From IMCC26077 sp964561165 (GTDB taxonomy: Bacteria > Actinomycetota > Actinomycetes > Nanopelagicales > Nanopelagicaceae), in assembly GCA_964561165.1 (NCBI GenBank), contig CAZLOJ010000004.1, forward strand, positions 1 to 62,391: a DNA stretch of 62,391 bases, given 5' to 3'. The stretch's first letter is position 1; every line of letters begins with the position of its first letter. The position numbers were made by a program, and so were the translations under genes. Positions 45,392 to 54,189 of the stretch are shown here, in pieces. The notes below the pieces were generated by a model. It saw only the letters and a list, made by a program, of their open reading frames with translations. It was not told where the DNA came from and searched no databases.

Positions 45392-46171
45392 TTAAGCAGA
45401 AGTAGGAGCGAATTCACCTGACTGTGCGAGCTGCTGCTTTTGGCGCTCTGGTCTCTCCTGTTTATCTGGCTTCTCGAATTTACCTGGCTTCTCTTGCTTG
45501 CTTCGTGGATTCGGTTGCGGCTGGCCAGGCTGATTAGGTTGGCCAGGTTGAATCTGACGCTTGCCATTTTTCGCCAGAGTTGGATCAATTGGCTTAATTG
45601 GTTCTAGGGGACGCATCGGAATGTTCGGCCGCGCAGGTGGCGCTGGCGGTTCACCTAACGCTTCTAACGCGACTTGCCGGGCAGTGGTTGCGGCAAGTGT
45701 TGCTGCGCCAAGCGCGTTACGGGCGGCAACTTTCGCTTCGGTGCTCTTCGCAGCGGTGAATGCAGCTTTGAAATCTGCACGCGCCTTATTGAGATCTTTC
45801 TTGAAATCATCATTAATTTCTTCGATTAGAGCGTGGTTCGCATCGTCCCACGCATCACGAGCAACTTTGAATTTATCCATCTCAATTTTAAATGCGTCTT
45901 CCGCTGCTTTTCGTAGGACGTTCCATTTTTCAAGTGCAACTTTGTACTCTTCAAATTTAATTTTGTACGCATCGAGTTGTTGCTGATAGCTCTGTGGTGT
46001 TGCAGATGGTGATGGTGAAGCTCCCGGTGCTGGAGTAGCGGTAGTAGAAGATGTACCGCCAGAAGTTTCAGTGGCGCTCGCGCTAGTTGCGCTCATGCTG
46101 CCTATGGCGAGTGCCAGCGCTACTGCTACCACTATGAATCGAGCTCGAGAAGCGCTCGTTACCTCTGCCAT
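45392..46171 (-). CDS. secreted coiled-coil protein with Pro-rich tail
   Basis: 259 aa, unrecognised. Signal peptide (to about residue 33, SASA), Ser/Thr/Pro linker (34-60), a long Lys/Glu/Ala-rich helical region (about 62-170) likely to form a coiled coil, then Pro-rich and low-complexity repeats (QPGQPNQPGQPQP; EKPGKFEKPDKQERPERQ). No membrane anchor. AAAGGGTGGG lies before the ATG. Divergent from the two-component system, which may regulate it. A cell-wall or surface role is an inference. Confidence 0.7.
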   Translation of the reverse strand: MAEVTSASRARFIVVAVALALAIGSMSATSASATETSGGTSSTTATPAPGASPSPSATPQSYQQQLDAYKIKFEEYKVALEKWNVLRKAAEDAFKIEMDKFKVARDAWDDANHALIEEINDDFKKDLNKARADFKAAFTAAKSTEAKVAARNALGAATLAATTARQVALEALGEPPAPPARPNIPMRPLEPIKPIDPTLAKNGKRQIQPGQPNQPGQPQPNPRSKQEKPGKFEKPDKQERPERQKQQLAQSGEFAPTSA

Positions 46172-46281
46172 GTAGTGCCCACCCTTTCACCAACTGGATA
46201 GGCCAATGGTTGCCTGGGAGTATGTGAGGATTCTGTGAAAACCGTACCGAGAGCTTTGGAGTTTGCTCATGGCCAGCGATA

Positions 46282-46300
46282 CCCCTCCTCATCGCAGGGG
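46282..46300. promoter_or_regulatory. inverted repeat upstream of the response-regulator promoter
   Basis: CCCCT/AGGGG arms with a 9-nt loop, ending 8 bp before the -10 box at 46309. Possible autoregulatory site. Confidence 0.3.
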
Positions 46301-46308
46301 CTTGCCAG

Positions 46309-46314
46309 TAGCCT
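46309..46314 (+). promoter_or_regulatory. -10 box of a leaderless promoter for the two-component operon
   Basis: TAGCCT, 6 nt before ATG 46321; no SD. Confidence 0.5.
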
Positions 46315-46320
46315 TGCTGC

Positions 46321-47022
46321 ATGGCGATCCAGGGCTCAGCTAACGCTCATATCCTCGTAGTGGATGACGAGGCAGGGGTGCGCGACCTACTGGGCGATGC
46401 GCTACGAGTTGCCGGGTACTCGGTCTCGGCTGCCCCCGATGGGATGTCTGCCCTGACGGCGCTCAGAAGTGCGGCGGCAGACCTATTAATTATCGATATC
46501 AATATGCCCGTGATGGATGGGTTCGAGCTATTGGAGCAGCTTCGTAAGAAGGGCGACCGCACGCCCGCGCTGATGCTAAGCGCCCGAGGCGAGAAGGCCG
46601 ACGTCACTCGAGGGCTGCGACTAGGCGCTGATGACTATGTAACTAAACCTTTCGGATTAGAAGAGCTCCTCCTTCGAGTTGGCGCGATTCTGCGGCGGAC
46701 TAAAGCAGCAGTAGTGGAGAACAGCATTCTGCGTTGTGGCGCGCTCGCTCTTGATGAGGATCAACATAAAGTGTTCTATGCCGATGCGGAAATAGAGCTT
46801 TCGCCAACTGAGTTCAAACTCTTGCAAGAGTTGATGCGAAATAAGGGCAGGGTACTCACCAAATCTGCGCTACTTCGTGATGTTTGGGAGATCGATTTCG
46901 AGACTGAGACGAGCGTTCTCGATACTTACATCTCTTACTTGCGCAAGAAGTTAAATCGTGATGGCTTGGAATTCATACGAACGGTGCGGGGCGTCGGCTA
47001 CCAAATCGTGGAACCTGCGTGA
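46321..47022 (+). CDS. OmpR/PhoB-family response regulator
   Basis: 233 aa. Receiver domain with VVDDEAG (Asp15/16), phospho-acceptor Asp59 (LLIIDINMPVMDG) and the Lys of YVTKPFGLEELL; then a winged helix (FKLLQELMRNKGRVLTKSAL, TVRGVGYQI). It acts as a transcription factor phosphorylated by the kinase whose GTGA start overlaps its stop. Targets unknown. Confidence 0.95.
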   Translation: MAIQGSANAHILVVDDEAGVRDLLGDALRVAGYSVSAAPDGMSALTALRSAAADLLIIDINMPVMDGFELLEQLRKKGDRTPALMLSARGEKADVTRGLRLGADDYVTKPFGLEELLLRVGAILRRTKAAVVENSILRCGALALDEDQHKVFYADAEIELSPTEFKLLQELMRNKGRVLTKSALLRDVWEIDFETETSVLDTYISYLRKKLNRDGLEFIRTVRGVGYQIVEPA

Positions 47023-48374
47023 GATTACAGACTCGATTTGCACTCATTGCGGGTGCGATAACCACTTTAGTGTCGCTATCAATTGGTTACTTCGCCATCA
47101 CAACCGCTTTTAACTCTGAAATAACTCGCGTAGATGAATTAATCAGCAAGGTTTCCACTCAATTAGACTCAAGAGATCCGCTTTCGAGCGCGGTTTTCTT
47201 GGCGGACGAGAGTGACTCTGAATTGCTAGTAGCACTTCTAGATAGCTCTGACGAGTTGATTACAGTTCGAACTTCAGCAGAAGGCGAGATTTTGGAGCTT
47301 CCTGCAACGCAAGTTAAAAACATAGCCGGCAGCATTGAAACACTTGGCGCTCGAGAGAGATATCGAGTCGAGACGCTTGAGCTACCGCAAGATTCTTTCC
47401 TTGTTTTGGCATACCCAATCCGAGATATTTACGACAATCGCGTAATAAATATTGAGAGGCTAGCTCTATTTTTGTTTGCAGCCCTGCTCCTGGCATTTGC
47501 CGCCACTCGTTTCTTGATTAGACCAGATATCAAGAAAATTGAGCGACTTGCGCTTCGTGCCCGTGAAATCGCAAATGGTCGAAAGTGGGAGATTGAAGTT
47601 GTCGAAGATGGAAACTCAGAGGTTAATGATTTAAGTAGTGCGCTTAATCAAATGGTGGGGTACCTGCACAATGCGCTCGAAGGTGAGCGACGCAATAGTC
47701 AGAAGATGCAGGAATTCATCGGGGATGCCTCTCATGAACTGCGCACGCCGCTAACAGTCATTAAGGGGTATGTGGAGCTACTTGCGCGCTCGGAGCAGCT
47801 TGATGGGGATGGAAAGAAGCGAGCAATCGATCGTTTAACAAATGAAATTGGTCGGATGGAAAGACTGATCTCGGATTTACTCTTTTTAGCCGAAATAGGA
47901 GAGCGGCAAAGCCAGCTTGACGATGCGGTGAATATCTCTGATCTCTTACGAATTCAGTTGACTGATTTGAAACTTCTAGAACCAAGCCGTGAGATCGAAG
48001 ATGCAATAACTCCAGAGGTTTTTATCATCGGCAACTTGCCACACATGCAGCAGTTATTGGCCAATATCTTCTCGAACATTCGACGTCATACTCCGCAAGA
48101 TTCCCCGATCTATGCGCATCTTGATTACGTGAACAAAGGTGTGCGAATTCTGATTGGCGACGGGGGTTCAGGGCTACCTGAAGAGGTCTATCAAAAAGGC
48201 GTGCAGCAATTTCAACGATTCGATAGTTCGCGATCTCGGGAGAGCGGTGGCTCTGGCCTTGGTATGAGCATTATGCGGGCGATTGTTTCAGAACATGAAG
48301 GAAGCATGGAGTTTCGGCAGAGTCGTTTCGGCGGATTGGAGATTGACATCCTCTTTCCGCTCAAAGAAGATTAA
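47019..48374 (+). CDS. sensor histidine kinase (HAMP, HisKA, HATPase)
   Basis: 451 aa. TM1 about 8-28, an external sensor loop of about 115 residues, TM2 about 147-168, HAMP, then the H-box DASHELRTPLTVIKG with His239, an N-box near NIFSNIRRH, G1 DGGSGLP and G2 GGSGLGMSI. GTG start overlaps the regulator's stop. The external loop is acidic and has no recognised ligand domain. Confidence 0.94.
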   Translation: MRLQTRFALIAGAITTLVSLSIGYFAITTAFNSEITRVDELISKVSTQLDSRDPLSSAVFLADESDSELLVALLDSSDELITVRTSAEGEILELPATQVKNIAGSIETLGARERYRVETLELPQDSFLVLAYPIRDIYDNRVINIERLALFLFAALLLAFAATRFLIRPDIKKIERLALRAREIANGRKWEIEVVEDGNSEVNDLSSALNQMVGYLHNALEGERRNSQKMQEFIGDASHELRTPLTVIKGYVELLARSEQLDGDGKKRAIDRLTNEIGRMERLISDLLFLAEIGERQSQLDDAVNISDLLRIQLTDLKLLEPSREIEDAITPEVFIIGNLPHMQQLLANIFSNIRRHTPQDSPIYAHLDYVNKGVRILIGDGGSGLPEEVYQKGVQQFQRFDSSRSRESGGSGLGMSIMRAIVSEHEGSMEFRQSRFGGLEIDILFPLKED

Positions 48375-48384
48375 CTACAACAAG

Positions 48385-49608
48385 TTATTGAGGTGGCGCA
48401 CTATTTTCGATAGCACTTCGATCCTCTGCTTCCGATGTTATGCGATTAGCTGGCTCAAGAATTTTTCTACCGAAGGTGAGCACGAGTAAACCAATGGAAA
48501 CAGCAATGGTTGTGCTCAGTAAAGTAAACCGCGGCGAGATTTGACTGGCGATAATTCCACCAAGCGCTGCGCCCAGCGCCATAAATGAACCATCAACAGT
48601 CCAGATCCAACCAAGTGCGCTCACCGCTGTTCCTTTTGGTCGCACTGCTTCAAGTACCTCCCAATAAAAGACTTGCACTGCGCCACCGAAGAATCCAATG
48701 AAGAGCGCAATTAAGGCCATGCTCCAACCTGGATAGGTAAGTGCGAGTGGAATGGTCGCAACCATCCAGAGCGCATACGTGCGGAGCAAACCTTTAAGAG
48801 CCGAAGTTTTCCGTGAGATCAATCCCGCTGTTAGACCGCCTGCAACAGAGGTGATTGCAAGACAAGCGAAGATTGGACCGCTCCATCCAGGAATTTTCTC
48901 CAAGGTCGCAAATGCTGGAATTCCCACATCAAATGCACCCCACCCGAAACCTACAAACATCGCCTCCAGCATCAATAGCCGCATCGCAGGCAGTCGCCAA
49001 ATCGCAATATGTGATTCGCTCTTTTTCTCTGGCACCCATGTCGAGGAAATTTTTGTGAAACCAAGCGATAGTCCTCCAACAGCAATAAAGAGAGCACAGA
49101 TAATAAGTGCGCTACTTGGATACGGTGAGAGCGCCAGCGTCGAAGCAAGGAGTGGGCCGAAAACTCGGGTGGCATTGATAACTGAAGTGTCGAGTGCATA
49201 TGCGGTACGAAGTGAACTCTCAGGAACCGCTACTTTCCAGAGCGGACGGACGGAGAGATTGATGGGGGGCGAGACCAATCCCATCAGCAAGGAGAGTGGC
49301 AGAATCAAACTCTTACTCGTGGTGAATTCCAAGACAAGCAAACCGGCCGCATAGAGCGGAACGAGTATGCGAATCGGCCATTTTTGGCCCCACCGGTCGA
49401 GCGCTGCACCGCGCAGACCTGCGGTAACGGAATTGGCAAAGGTATTGAGGCCCAGTGCGACACCAGCGTATGCAACCGAGTCGGTCAATCGTTCGACTTT
49501 GAAGAAGAGCGCTAAACCCACCATCGCATATGCCACGCGAGCAGGAAATGAGGTCAGTAGCAGTAATTTCGTGTTTCTGATCGCCAACAATTCCCCATAT
49601 TTACGCAC
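48385..49608 (-). CDS. MFS transporter
   Basis: 407 aa, about 12 segments. RNTKLLLLTSFPARVAYAMVGLALFF begins the first half, GLRGAALDRWGQKWPIRILVP is the loop 2-3 motif, and IGFFGGAVQVFYWEVLEAVRPKGTAVSALGW resembles the central region of small drug-type MFS proteins. GTG start with TACCTT 6 nt upstream, on a promoter that overlaps that of the divergent gene. Confidence 0.86.
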   Translation of the reverse strand: MRKYGELLAIRNTKLLLLTSFPARVAYAMVGLALFFKVERLTDSVAYAGVALGLNTFANSVTAGLRGAALDRWGQKWPIRILVPLYAAGLLVLEFTTSKSLILPLSLLMGLVSPPINLSVRPLWKVAVPESSLRTAYALDTSVINATRVFGPLLASTLALSPYPSSALIICALFIAVGGLSLGFTKISSTWVPEKKSESHIAIWRLPAMRLLMLEAMFVGFGWGAFDVGIPAFATLEKIPGWSGPIFACLAITSVAGGLTAGLISRKTSALKGLLRTYALWMVATIPLALTYPGWSMALIALFIGFFGGAVQVFYWEVLEAVRPKGTAVSALGWIWTVDGSFMALGAALGGIIASQISPRFTLLSTTIAVSIGLLVLTFGRKILEPANRITSEAEDRSAIENSAPPQ

Positions 49609-49613
49609 TTAGG

Positions 49614-49620
49614 TAAGGTA
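49614..49620. promoter_or_regulatory. shared, overlapping divergent -10 boxes (TAAGGTA)
   Basis: On the plus strand TAAGGT (49614-49619) lies 6 nt before ATG 49626. On the minus strand TACCTT (49615-49620) lies 6 nt before GTG 49608. The whole intergenic space is 17 bp. Confidence 0.6.
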
Positions 49621-49625
49621 CATCC

Positions 49626-51383
49626 ATGCGCACGCGATTCAAACCACTGGCTCTTGTTTTCGCTTCGTTTATTGCGCTCACGACCGCATCCAGTGCGCTC
49701 GCCGCCATTACCTATACGGTCGAATTTCGTGACCACTATGGCGTGACTGGTGGGTTGGAAAATTCCTACATATCTAGTGGAGTACCGGGTTACAACGTGC
49801 AAGGTGAGCGTCTATGCACATCGCTATCTGATCCCAATTGTGCGATGACTGCAACAATCTTTGCAGTACTGCCGTATTGCCAGAGCGCAAGTGAGGCAAA
49901 TTGTGTGGAGTCTCTCGCTGTCACCACACCCCGGGTCAACTCAGGGGCAGCGACATATCTGCGGACGGTGGGGAATAAAGTCTTTGAAGCAGATCCAGCA
50001 AACGGCCTACCCGCGGGAGCAAATTGGTCGCTCTTTGAAGTTCCAAGTCTGAAAAGCGCAGGATTGCACTCTACGTTTGGAGTGAAAGTTCGAGTGGAGT
50101 TGCAGAAGATTCCATTTGTTGGAGTGAAGGCAACGTCATTCTCTGCGATTGTCACACCCTATGAGATCGGAACAACATCGGCAGCAGATAGCGTCCTCTC
50201 TAATTACATCAATCAATTAGGGCGATCTTCCATCAGAGGTACCGGTGGAGATATCAACTGCCTGTGGGTGAAATCTGGAGAGTGTGGTCGCGAGAAGGCA
50301 TTCCCTGCAGATGCGACCGTGACTCTCAAACTGCATATCGGAAATTACTTGACCTCGTGGTTGCATGGCAGATTGGCTGAGCCAACGGTATCCATCACAC
50401 AACTTGATCAGCGCCAGAACACTCTTACTGTTTCGGGGAGACCAGTTGTTGTACCTGGCGTGAAAGGCTCGGCAACCACAGAGGTAATTCCAGGAAAGAC
50501 TCCGCTACAAGATGGTGGCGGAATTAAATACGATTCGTCGCAAGATACGTCGTTAGAGCAATTTCTCTTCTTTGAGAAATTCTTCAATAAAAACGCAACA
50601 GTCCTAGATGAAGTCTGGTCGTTTAGATCCTTAGGTCTCGAGTCTGTAGCAAGTTCTGCAGCAGATACCTTAGGCGTGGGTAATCCATTGGGAAGTATTT
50701 CTTCAGTCCTCGGCGGTGGCGCGGGCGGACTGGGCGGAGCCACCAACCCGCTCACTTCAGGTACGAAATCAATCAGCGATCTCACTGGTCTTGGCGCGAG
50801 CGCTGCAAAATGTGTGCCTGAAGCAAGCCAAGTTGTGGGCGCGATTCTTGGCACCGATTCGGTGAGTTCCTTAATCGGTTTGGTAACAACTAATGCGCTG
50901 ACCTATGCAGCGGGACCGCCGAAATACAGCGATGGATTCTTAAATTACAAAGTGGCAGGCCTGCACCTCAATCCAGATAGCTCAACCTTTCAAGGATCGT
51001 ATGACCTCGTAATGAGTTCAAAGATTGCCCGATGCATTTATGGCTTTGAAGGCGCTGGTCCTTTATACGCGACCGTTTCAGTGGTCAATAGTGAAGGCGG
51101 CGAAACCACGCTAGCTACTGAAAGCGTAAAAGAAGAGGGTGGCTGGCTTCGTTTGAAAGCTCGCGGATTCACCTTCTCCTCGCCAACTTTGAAAATTAAA
51201 TTGAGTCAAGGTTCTCCAGCTGCGCCTGCGCAACCTGCGCAAACTGCACAGCCGACAAAACCTGCAACTGCGCAACCCACAAAGCCAGCAAAGCGAATTT
51301 CCATCACCTGCGTGAAGGGCAGAGTGGTGAAGAAAGTCTCTGGAACCGCGCCGAAGTGTCCGTCAGGATATACAAAACGGTAA
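49626..51383 (+). CDS. large secreted protein with ITCVKG...KCPSGY tail
   Basis: 585 aa, no recognised domain. Signal peptide ends near SALA (about residue 27). The mature region is beta-rich with Gly-rich stretches (GGGAGGLGGATNP). A Pro/Ala/Gln/Thr/Lys linker near 535-560 leads to a compact tail ITCVKGRVVKKV...APKCPSGYTKR with two Cys. I associate this tail with secreted proteins of freshwater Nanopelagicales. An AAGG is possible as SD, but the -10 spacing suggests a leaderless mRNA. Likely surface-exposed; function unknown. Confidence 0.75.
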   Translation: MRTRFKPLALVFASFIALTTASSALAAITYTVEFRDHYGVTGGLENSYISSGVPGYNVQGERLCTSLSDPNCAMTATIFAVLPYCQSASEANCVESLAVTTPRVNSGAATYLRTVGNKVFEADPANGLPAGANWSLFEVPSLKSAGLHSTFGVKVRVELQKIPFVGVKATSFSAIVTPYEIGTTSAADSVLSNYINQLGRSSIRGTGGDINCLWVKSGECGREKAFPADATVTLKLHIGNYLTSWLHGRLAEPTVSITQLDQRQNTLTVSGRPVVVPGVKGSATTEVIPGKTPLQDGGGIKYDSSQDTSLEQFLFFEKFFNKNATVLDEVWSFRSLGLESVASSAADTLGVGNPLGSISSVLGGGAGGLGGATNPLTSGTKSISDLTGLGASAAKCVPEASQVVGAILGTDSVSSLIGLVTTNALTYAAGPPKYSDGFLNYKVAGLHLNPDSSTFQGSYDLVMSSKIARCIYGFEGAGPLYATVSVVNSEGGETTLATESVKEEGGWLRLKARGFTFSSPTLKIKLSQGSPAAPAQPAQTAQPTKPATAQPTKPAKRISITCVKGRVVKKVSGTAPKCPSGYTKR

Positions 51384-51387
51384 ATAG

Positions 51388-52878
51388 CTAGCGCTGTGTA
51401 ATGTGGCTGAGCGCATCCTCTGTTGCTGATTCAACACCTTCACTTTGGATTTTGTCGAAGAAGTGCGTCACATCTTTTTTTAATCGAGTGAGAGCGTTTA
51501 ATTCTTTTGTGAATATCTGCCCTTCACTGAAGAGCTGTTCCACAATGTGTGCTGGTGTTTCTGCTTTCGCGCTGAGCCCTGCTAAGTATTCCAGCGCCGG
51601 ATCTTTCATCGCGCGGGCAATGGGTCCAGGATCAAATCCTTGCGGTGGTGCGACGCACGCTAACCAAGCAGCGAGAATAAGCGCCGTGAATGGAGTGGCA
51701 TTTCCTGCCTTGCCATGCCAGAGACTGGTCTGCGTGATCCGAGGCGGAAGTTTTATTGAGCCATCAGAACCAATGCGCGCAGTCGTATCGGAGAGAACTG
51801 TGTTTGACCATCTCGAGAAAAGATCCTCGATGTATTGATCCGCATCGACTTGTCTCGGCATAGCAAAGGTAGGGAGCATCTCGTTTTTCATAAAGGCGCG
51901 CACGGCACTTTCTAAATAAGGAGTAAAGCGCGCCTGCGGAACCGTTTCCTTTCTTGCCAACGCGCCGACGTAAGCCAGCAGGGAGTGTGAACCATTAAGC
52001 AGACGCAATTTCATCGTTTCAAATCGGTCAACTTCGGTACTGAATAAAACCCCGGCATGCTCCCAAGCCGGGCGACCGGCGATGAAGTTATCTTCAAGTA
52101 CCCACATCGAGAACTTCTCTGCTGGCACAGGTATTTCATCACGAATGCCAATTCGCTCTTGAACTAATAACCGGTGCCGCTCCTCGGTGCTAGGAACAAT
52201 TCGATCGACCATTGAATTTGGAAACGAAGTCTTTTCATTGATGTAGTGAGTGAGAAGTTGTGAATCCGGGGCAGCGAGCTGTGCGGCAAATTCTAAGAGC
52301 ACTCTTTTTGTGGTGCTTCCATTGGAATTGAGGTTGTCGCAACTGAGTATTGTCACTGGGCCGCGCTCGTGTGCCGCTCGCATAAGCAACGCTTTAGCAA
52401 GTAAGCCGATGACAGAGTGCGGCGTAGTTGAATCCTCGAGGTCGTGGATTATTTCGCTGCGTCTTTTATCGAGACCGCCAGTTTCGGTTGAGTAGCAGTA
52501 GCCAGACTCAGTAATTGTGAGCGAGATGATTCGAGTATTCTTATTGACAAGAAAAGCCATAACTTCCTCAAGCGCGTCTGGTCCACCAGAGGCGCCGACA
52601 TGGATGCCCGGAATGAGGGTTCGTTCTGAATCGGGATGAATATCAACGACTGAGTAGAGGAAATCTTGCGCTGCTAGCTCGCGTGCTGCGGCGGAACTGC
52701 GCAGTGAATACCCATAAATTCCCCAGTCGCCGCCAGAGTGGGCCACAGCTTGCGCGGTATGGACCGCAAAATGCGCGCGATGAAAATTCCCTAAACCAAT
52801 ATGAACAATCCCAAGTTTGGGCGCTTTACTTAAAATCGTCGCAGAGCTAGGCGCACTCTCTTTGGATAATCTCAACAT
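51388..52878 (-). CDS. uxuB: mannitol-dehydrogenase-family oxidoreductase, fructuronate reductase-like
   Basis: 496 aa. N-terminal Rossmann entry GIVHIGLGNFHRAHFAVH, SLTITESGYCY, ILSCDNLNSNG, SFPNSMVDRIVP, and C-terminal domain KLRLLNGSHSLLAYVG with the catalytic Lys. It reduces D-fructuronate to D-mannonate (or interconverts mannitol and fructose). The adjacent mannonate dehydratase favours fructuronate. Preferred start ATG 52878 with GGTGA 5 nt upstream; TTG 52890 and GTG 52887 overlap the ManD stop and remain possible. Ends 4 bp from the convergent secreted-protein gene. Confidence 0.88.
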   Translation of the reverse strand: MLRLSKESAPSSATILSKAPKLGIVHIGLGNFHRAHFAVHTAQAVAHSGGDWGIYGYSLRSSAAARELAAQDFLYSVVDIHPDSERTLIPGIHVGASGGPDALEEVMAFLVNKNTRIISLTITESGYCYSTETGGLDKRRSEIIHDLEDSTTPHSVIGLLAKALLMRAAHERGPVTILSCDNLNSNGSTTKRVLLEFAAQLAAPDSQLLTHYINEKTSFPNSMVDRIVPSTEERHRLLVQERIGIRDEIPVPAEKFSMWVLEDNFIAGRPAWEHAGVLFSTEVDRFETMKLRLLNGSHSLLAYVGALARKETVPQARFTPYLESAVRAFMKNEMLPTFAMPRQVDADQYIEDLFSRWSNTVLSDTTARIGSDGSIKLPPRITQTSLWHGKAGNATPFTALILAAWLACVAPPQGFDPGPIARAMKDPALEYLAGLSAKAETPAHIVEQLFSEGQIFTKELNALTRLKKDVTHFFDKIQSEGVESATEDALSHITQR

Positions 52879-52883
52879 TTGTG

Positions 52884-54101
52884 TCACCAATCTGTGACTG
52901 TGCCATCGAGTGATCTCGCATAGGGCAGGTAGGCCGGAGCATAGGGGAATTTCGCAGCAGCTTTCTCGTCAAATTCCACACCTAAACCTGGGTTATCTCC
53001 GGGATGAAGGTATCCATCTTTCAGTGTGTAGCTGGAGTGGAAGACCTCGCTGACGAGTGGGTCGTAACCCATGAATTCTTGGATTCCCAGATTTGGCGTC
53101 GAGAGATCGACGTGCAAAGAGGCGGACATGGTGATTGGTGATATGTCAGAGGGGCCGTGTGGACCGAACTTGATTCCATAGAGAGCGGCAAGATCGAAAA
53201 TCCTTCGCGAATGCGAGATGCCACCGGCATGCATCACTGAACAACGGACATAGTCGAGCTGTTGATTGATGATGAGATCCTTGAAATCCCAAATCGTGTT
53301 GAATACTTCACCAATCGCAAGCGGGATTGTTGAATGTTCTCTAATCAACTTTAAGGCTTCCTGATTCTCTCCAGGAGTGACATCTTCGAGCCAGAATAAT
53401 CCAAACGGTTCCAGTGATTTTCCTAGTTGCGCTGCTTGAATCGGAGTGAGGCGATGATGGGCATCATGCAAGAGTTCGATATCTGGTCCTACGTGCTCAC
53501 GCGCCGCTTCGATTACTTTTGGTACCTGCCGTAGATATTTGCCGGAGTCCCACATTTCAAGTTTTGGATACGCACCCCGTGTTGCTGGTTCATAACCACC
53601 AACTCCTTGAGTGACGCCATAAACCGAATCCAAACCTGGAACTCCACTTTGAACGCGAAGCGCCTTGAAGCCTCGAGCTAAGTTCACATCGAGGGCATCT
53701 TTGAGCGCCGGGATATCCCAACCAACGGTGTGGGTGTACGTCAGAATCTTCTCGCGAACGGCGCCACCAAGTAATTGGTAGACGGGACGATTAACGGATT
53801 TACCTTTGATATCCCAGAGCGCTAGATCGACTCCACCTATTGCTGCCATCGTCACCGGGCCGCGGCGCCAGTAAACGCCGCGATAGAGGAATTGCCAGAT
53901 ATCTTCGATGCGATCGGGGTCGAGTCCAATTAAGAGGGGGGCAACGTGATCTTGCAGATACGAGGCAACTGCTAGTTCGCGTCCGTTGAGCGTTGCATCT
54001 CCCCAACCCACGATTCCATCACTCGTGGTTATTTTGATCGTCACGAAGTTGCGACTGGGGCTAGAGACAATTACATCTACTTTGTCGATACGCGCTGTCA
54101 T
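52884..54101 (-). CDS. manD: D-mannonate dehydratase, enolase-superfamily ManD type
   Basis: 405 aa. Diagnostic ManD segments: RVQSGVPGLDSVYGV, metal ligand Asp213 with His215 (HDAHHRLTP), Glu239 (WLEDVTPG), third Glu in GEVFN, and the base His of FGPHGPSDISP. Converts D-mannonate to 2-keto-3-deoxygluconate; some homologs act on gluconate or are very weak. Start at ATG 54101 with GGGGG upstream (an in-frame codon at 54116 is less likely). Overlaps or abuts uxuB. Confidence 0.88.
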   Translation of the reverse strand: MTARIDKVDVIVSSPSRNFVTIKITTSDGIVGWGDATLNGRELAVASYLQDHVAPLLIGLDPDRIEDIWQFLYRGVYWRRGPVTMAAIGGVDLALWDIKGKSVNRPVYQLLGGAVREKILTYTHTVGWDIPALKDALDVNLARGFKALRVQSGVPGLDSVYGVTQGVGGYEPATRGAYPKLEMWDSGKYLRQVPKVIEAAREHVGPDIELLHDAHHRLTPIQAAQLGKSLEPFGLFWLEDVTPGENQEALKLIREHSTIPLAIGEVFNTIWDFKDLIINQQLDYVRCSVMHAGGISHSRRIFDLAALYGIKFGPHGPSDISPITMSASLHVDLSTPNLGIQEFMGYDPLVSEVFHSSYTLKDGYLHPGDNPGLGVEFDEKAAAKFPYAPAYLPYARSLDGTVTDW

Positions 54102-54176
54102 GGCTTGAGCCCCCAAAGTTGTCGTCGTAAAAAAAGGCAGTGACGATGGATTCTTTCACACTCACCAAGAGCGGTA

Positions 54177-54182
54177 TACCCT
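54177..54182 (+). promoter_or_regulatory. -10 box of a leaderless promoter for gene 54190
   Basis: TACCCT, 7 nt before GTG 54190; no SD. Confidence 0.5.
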
Positions 54183-54189
54183 TGCTCGC

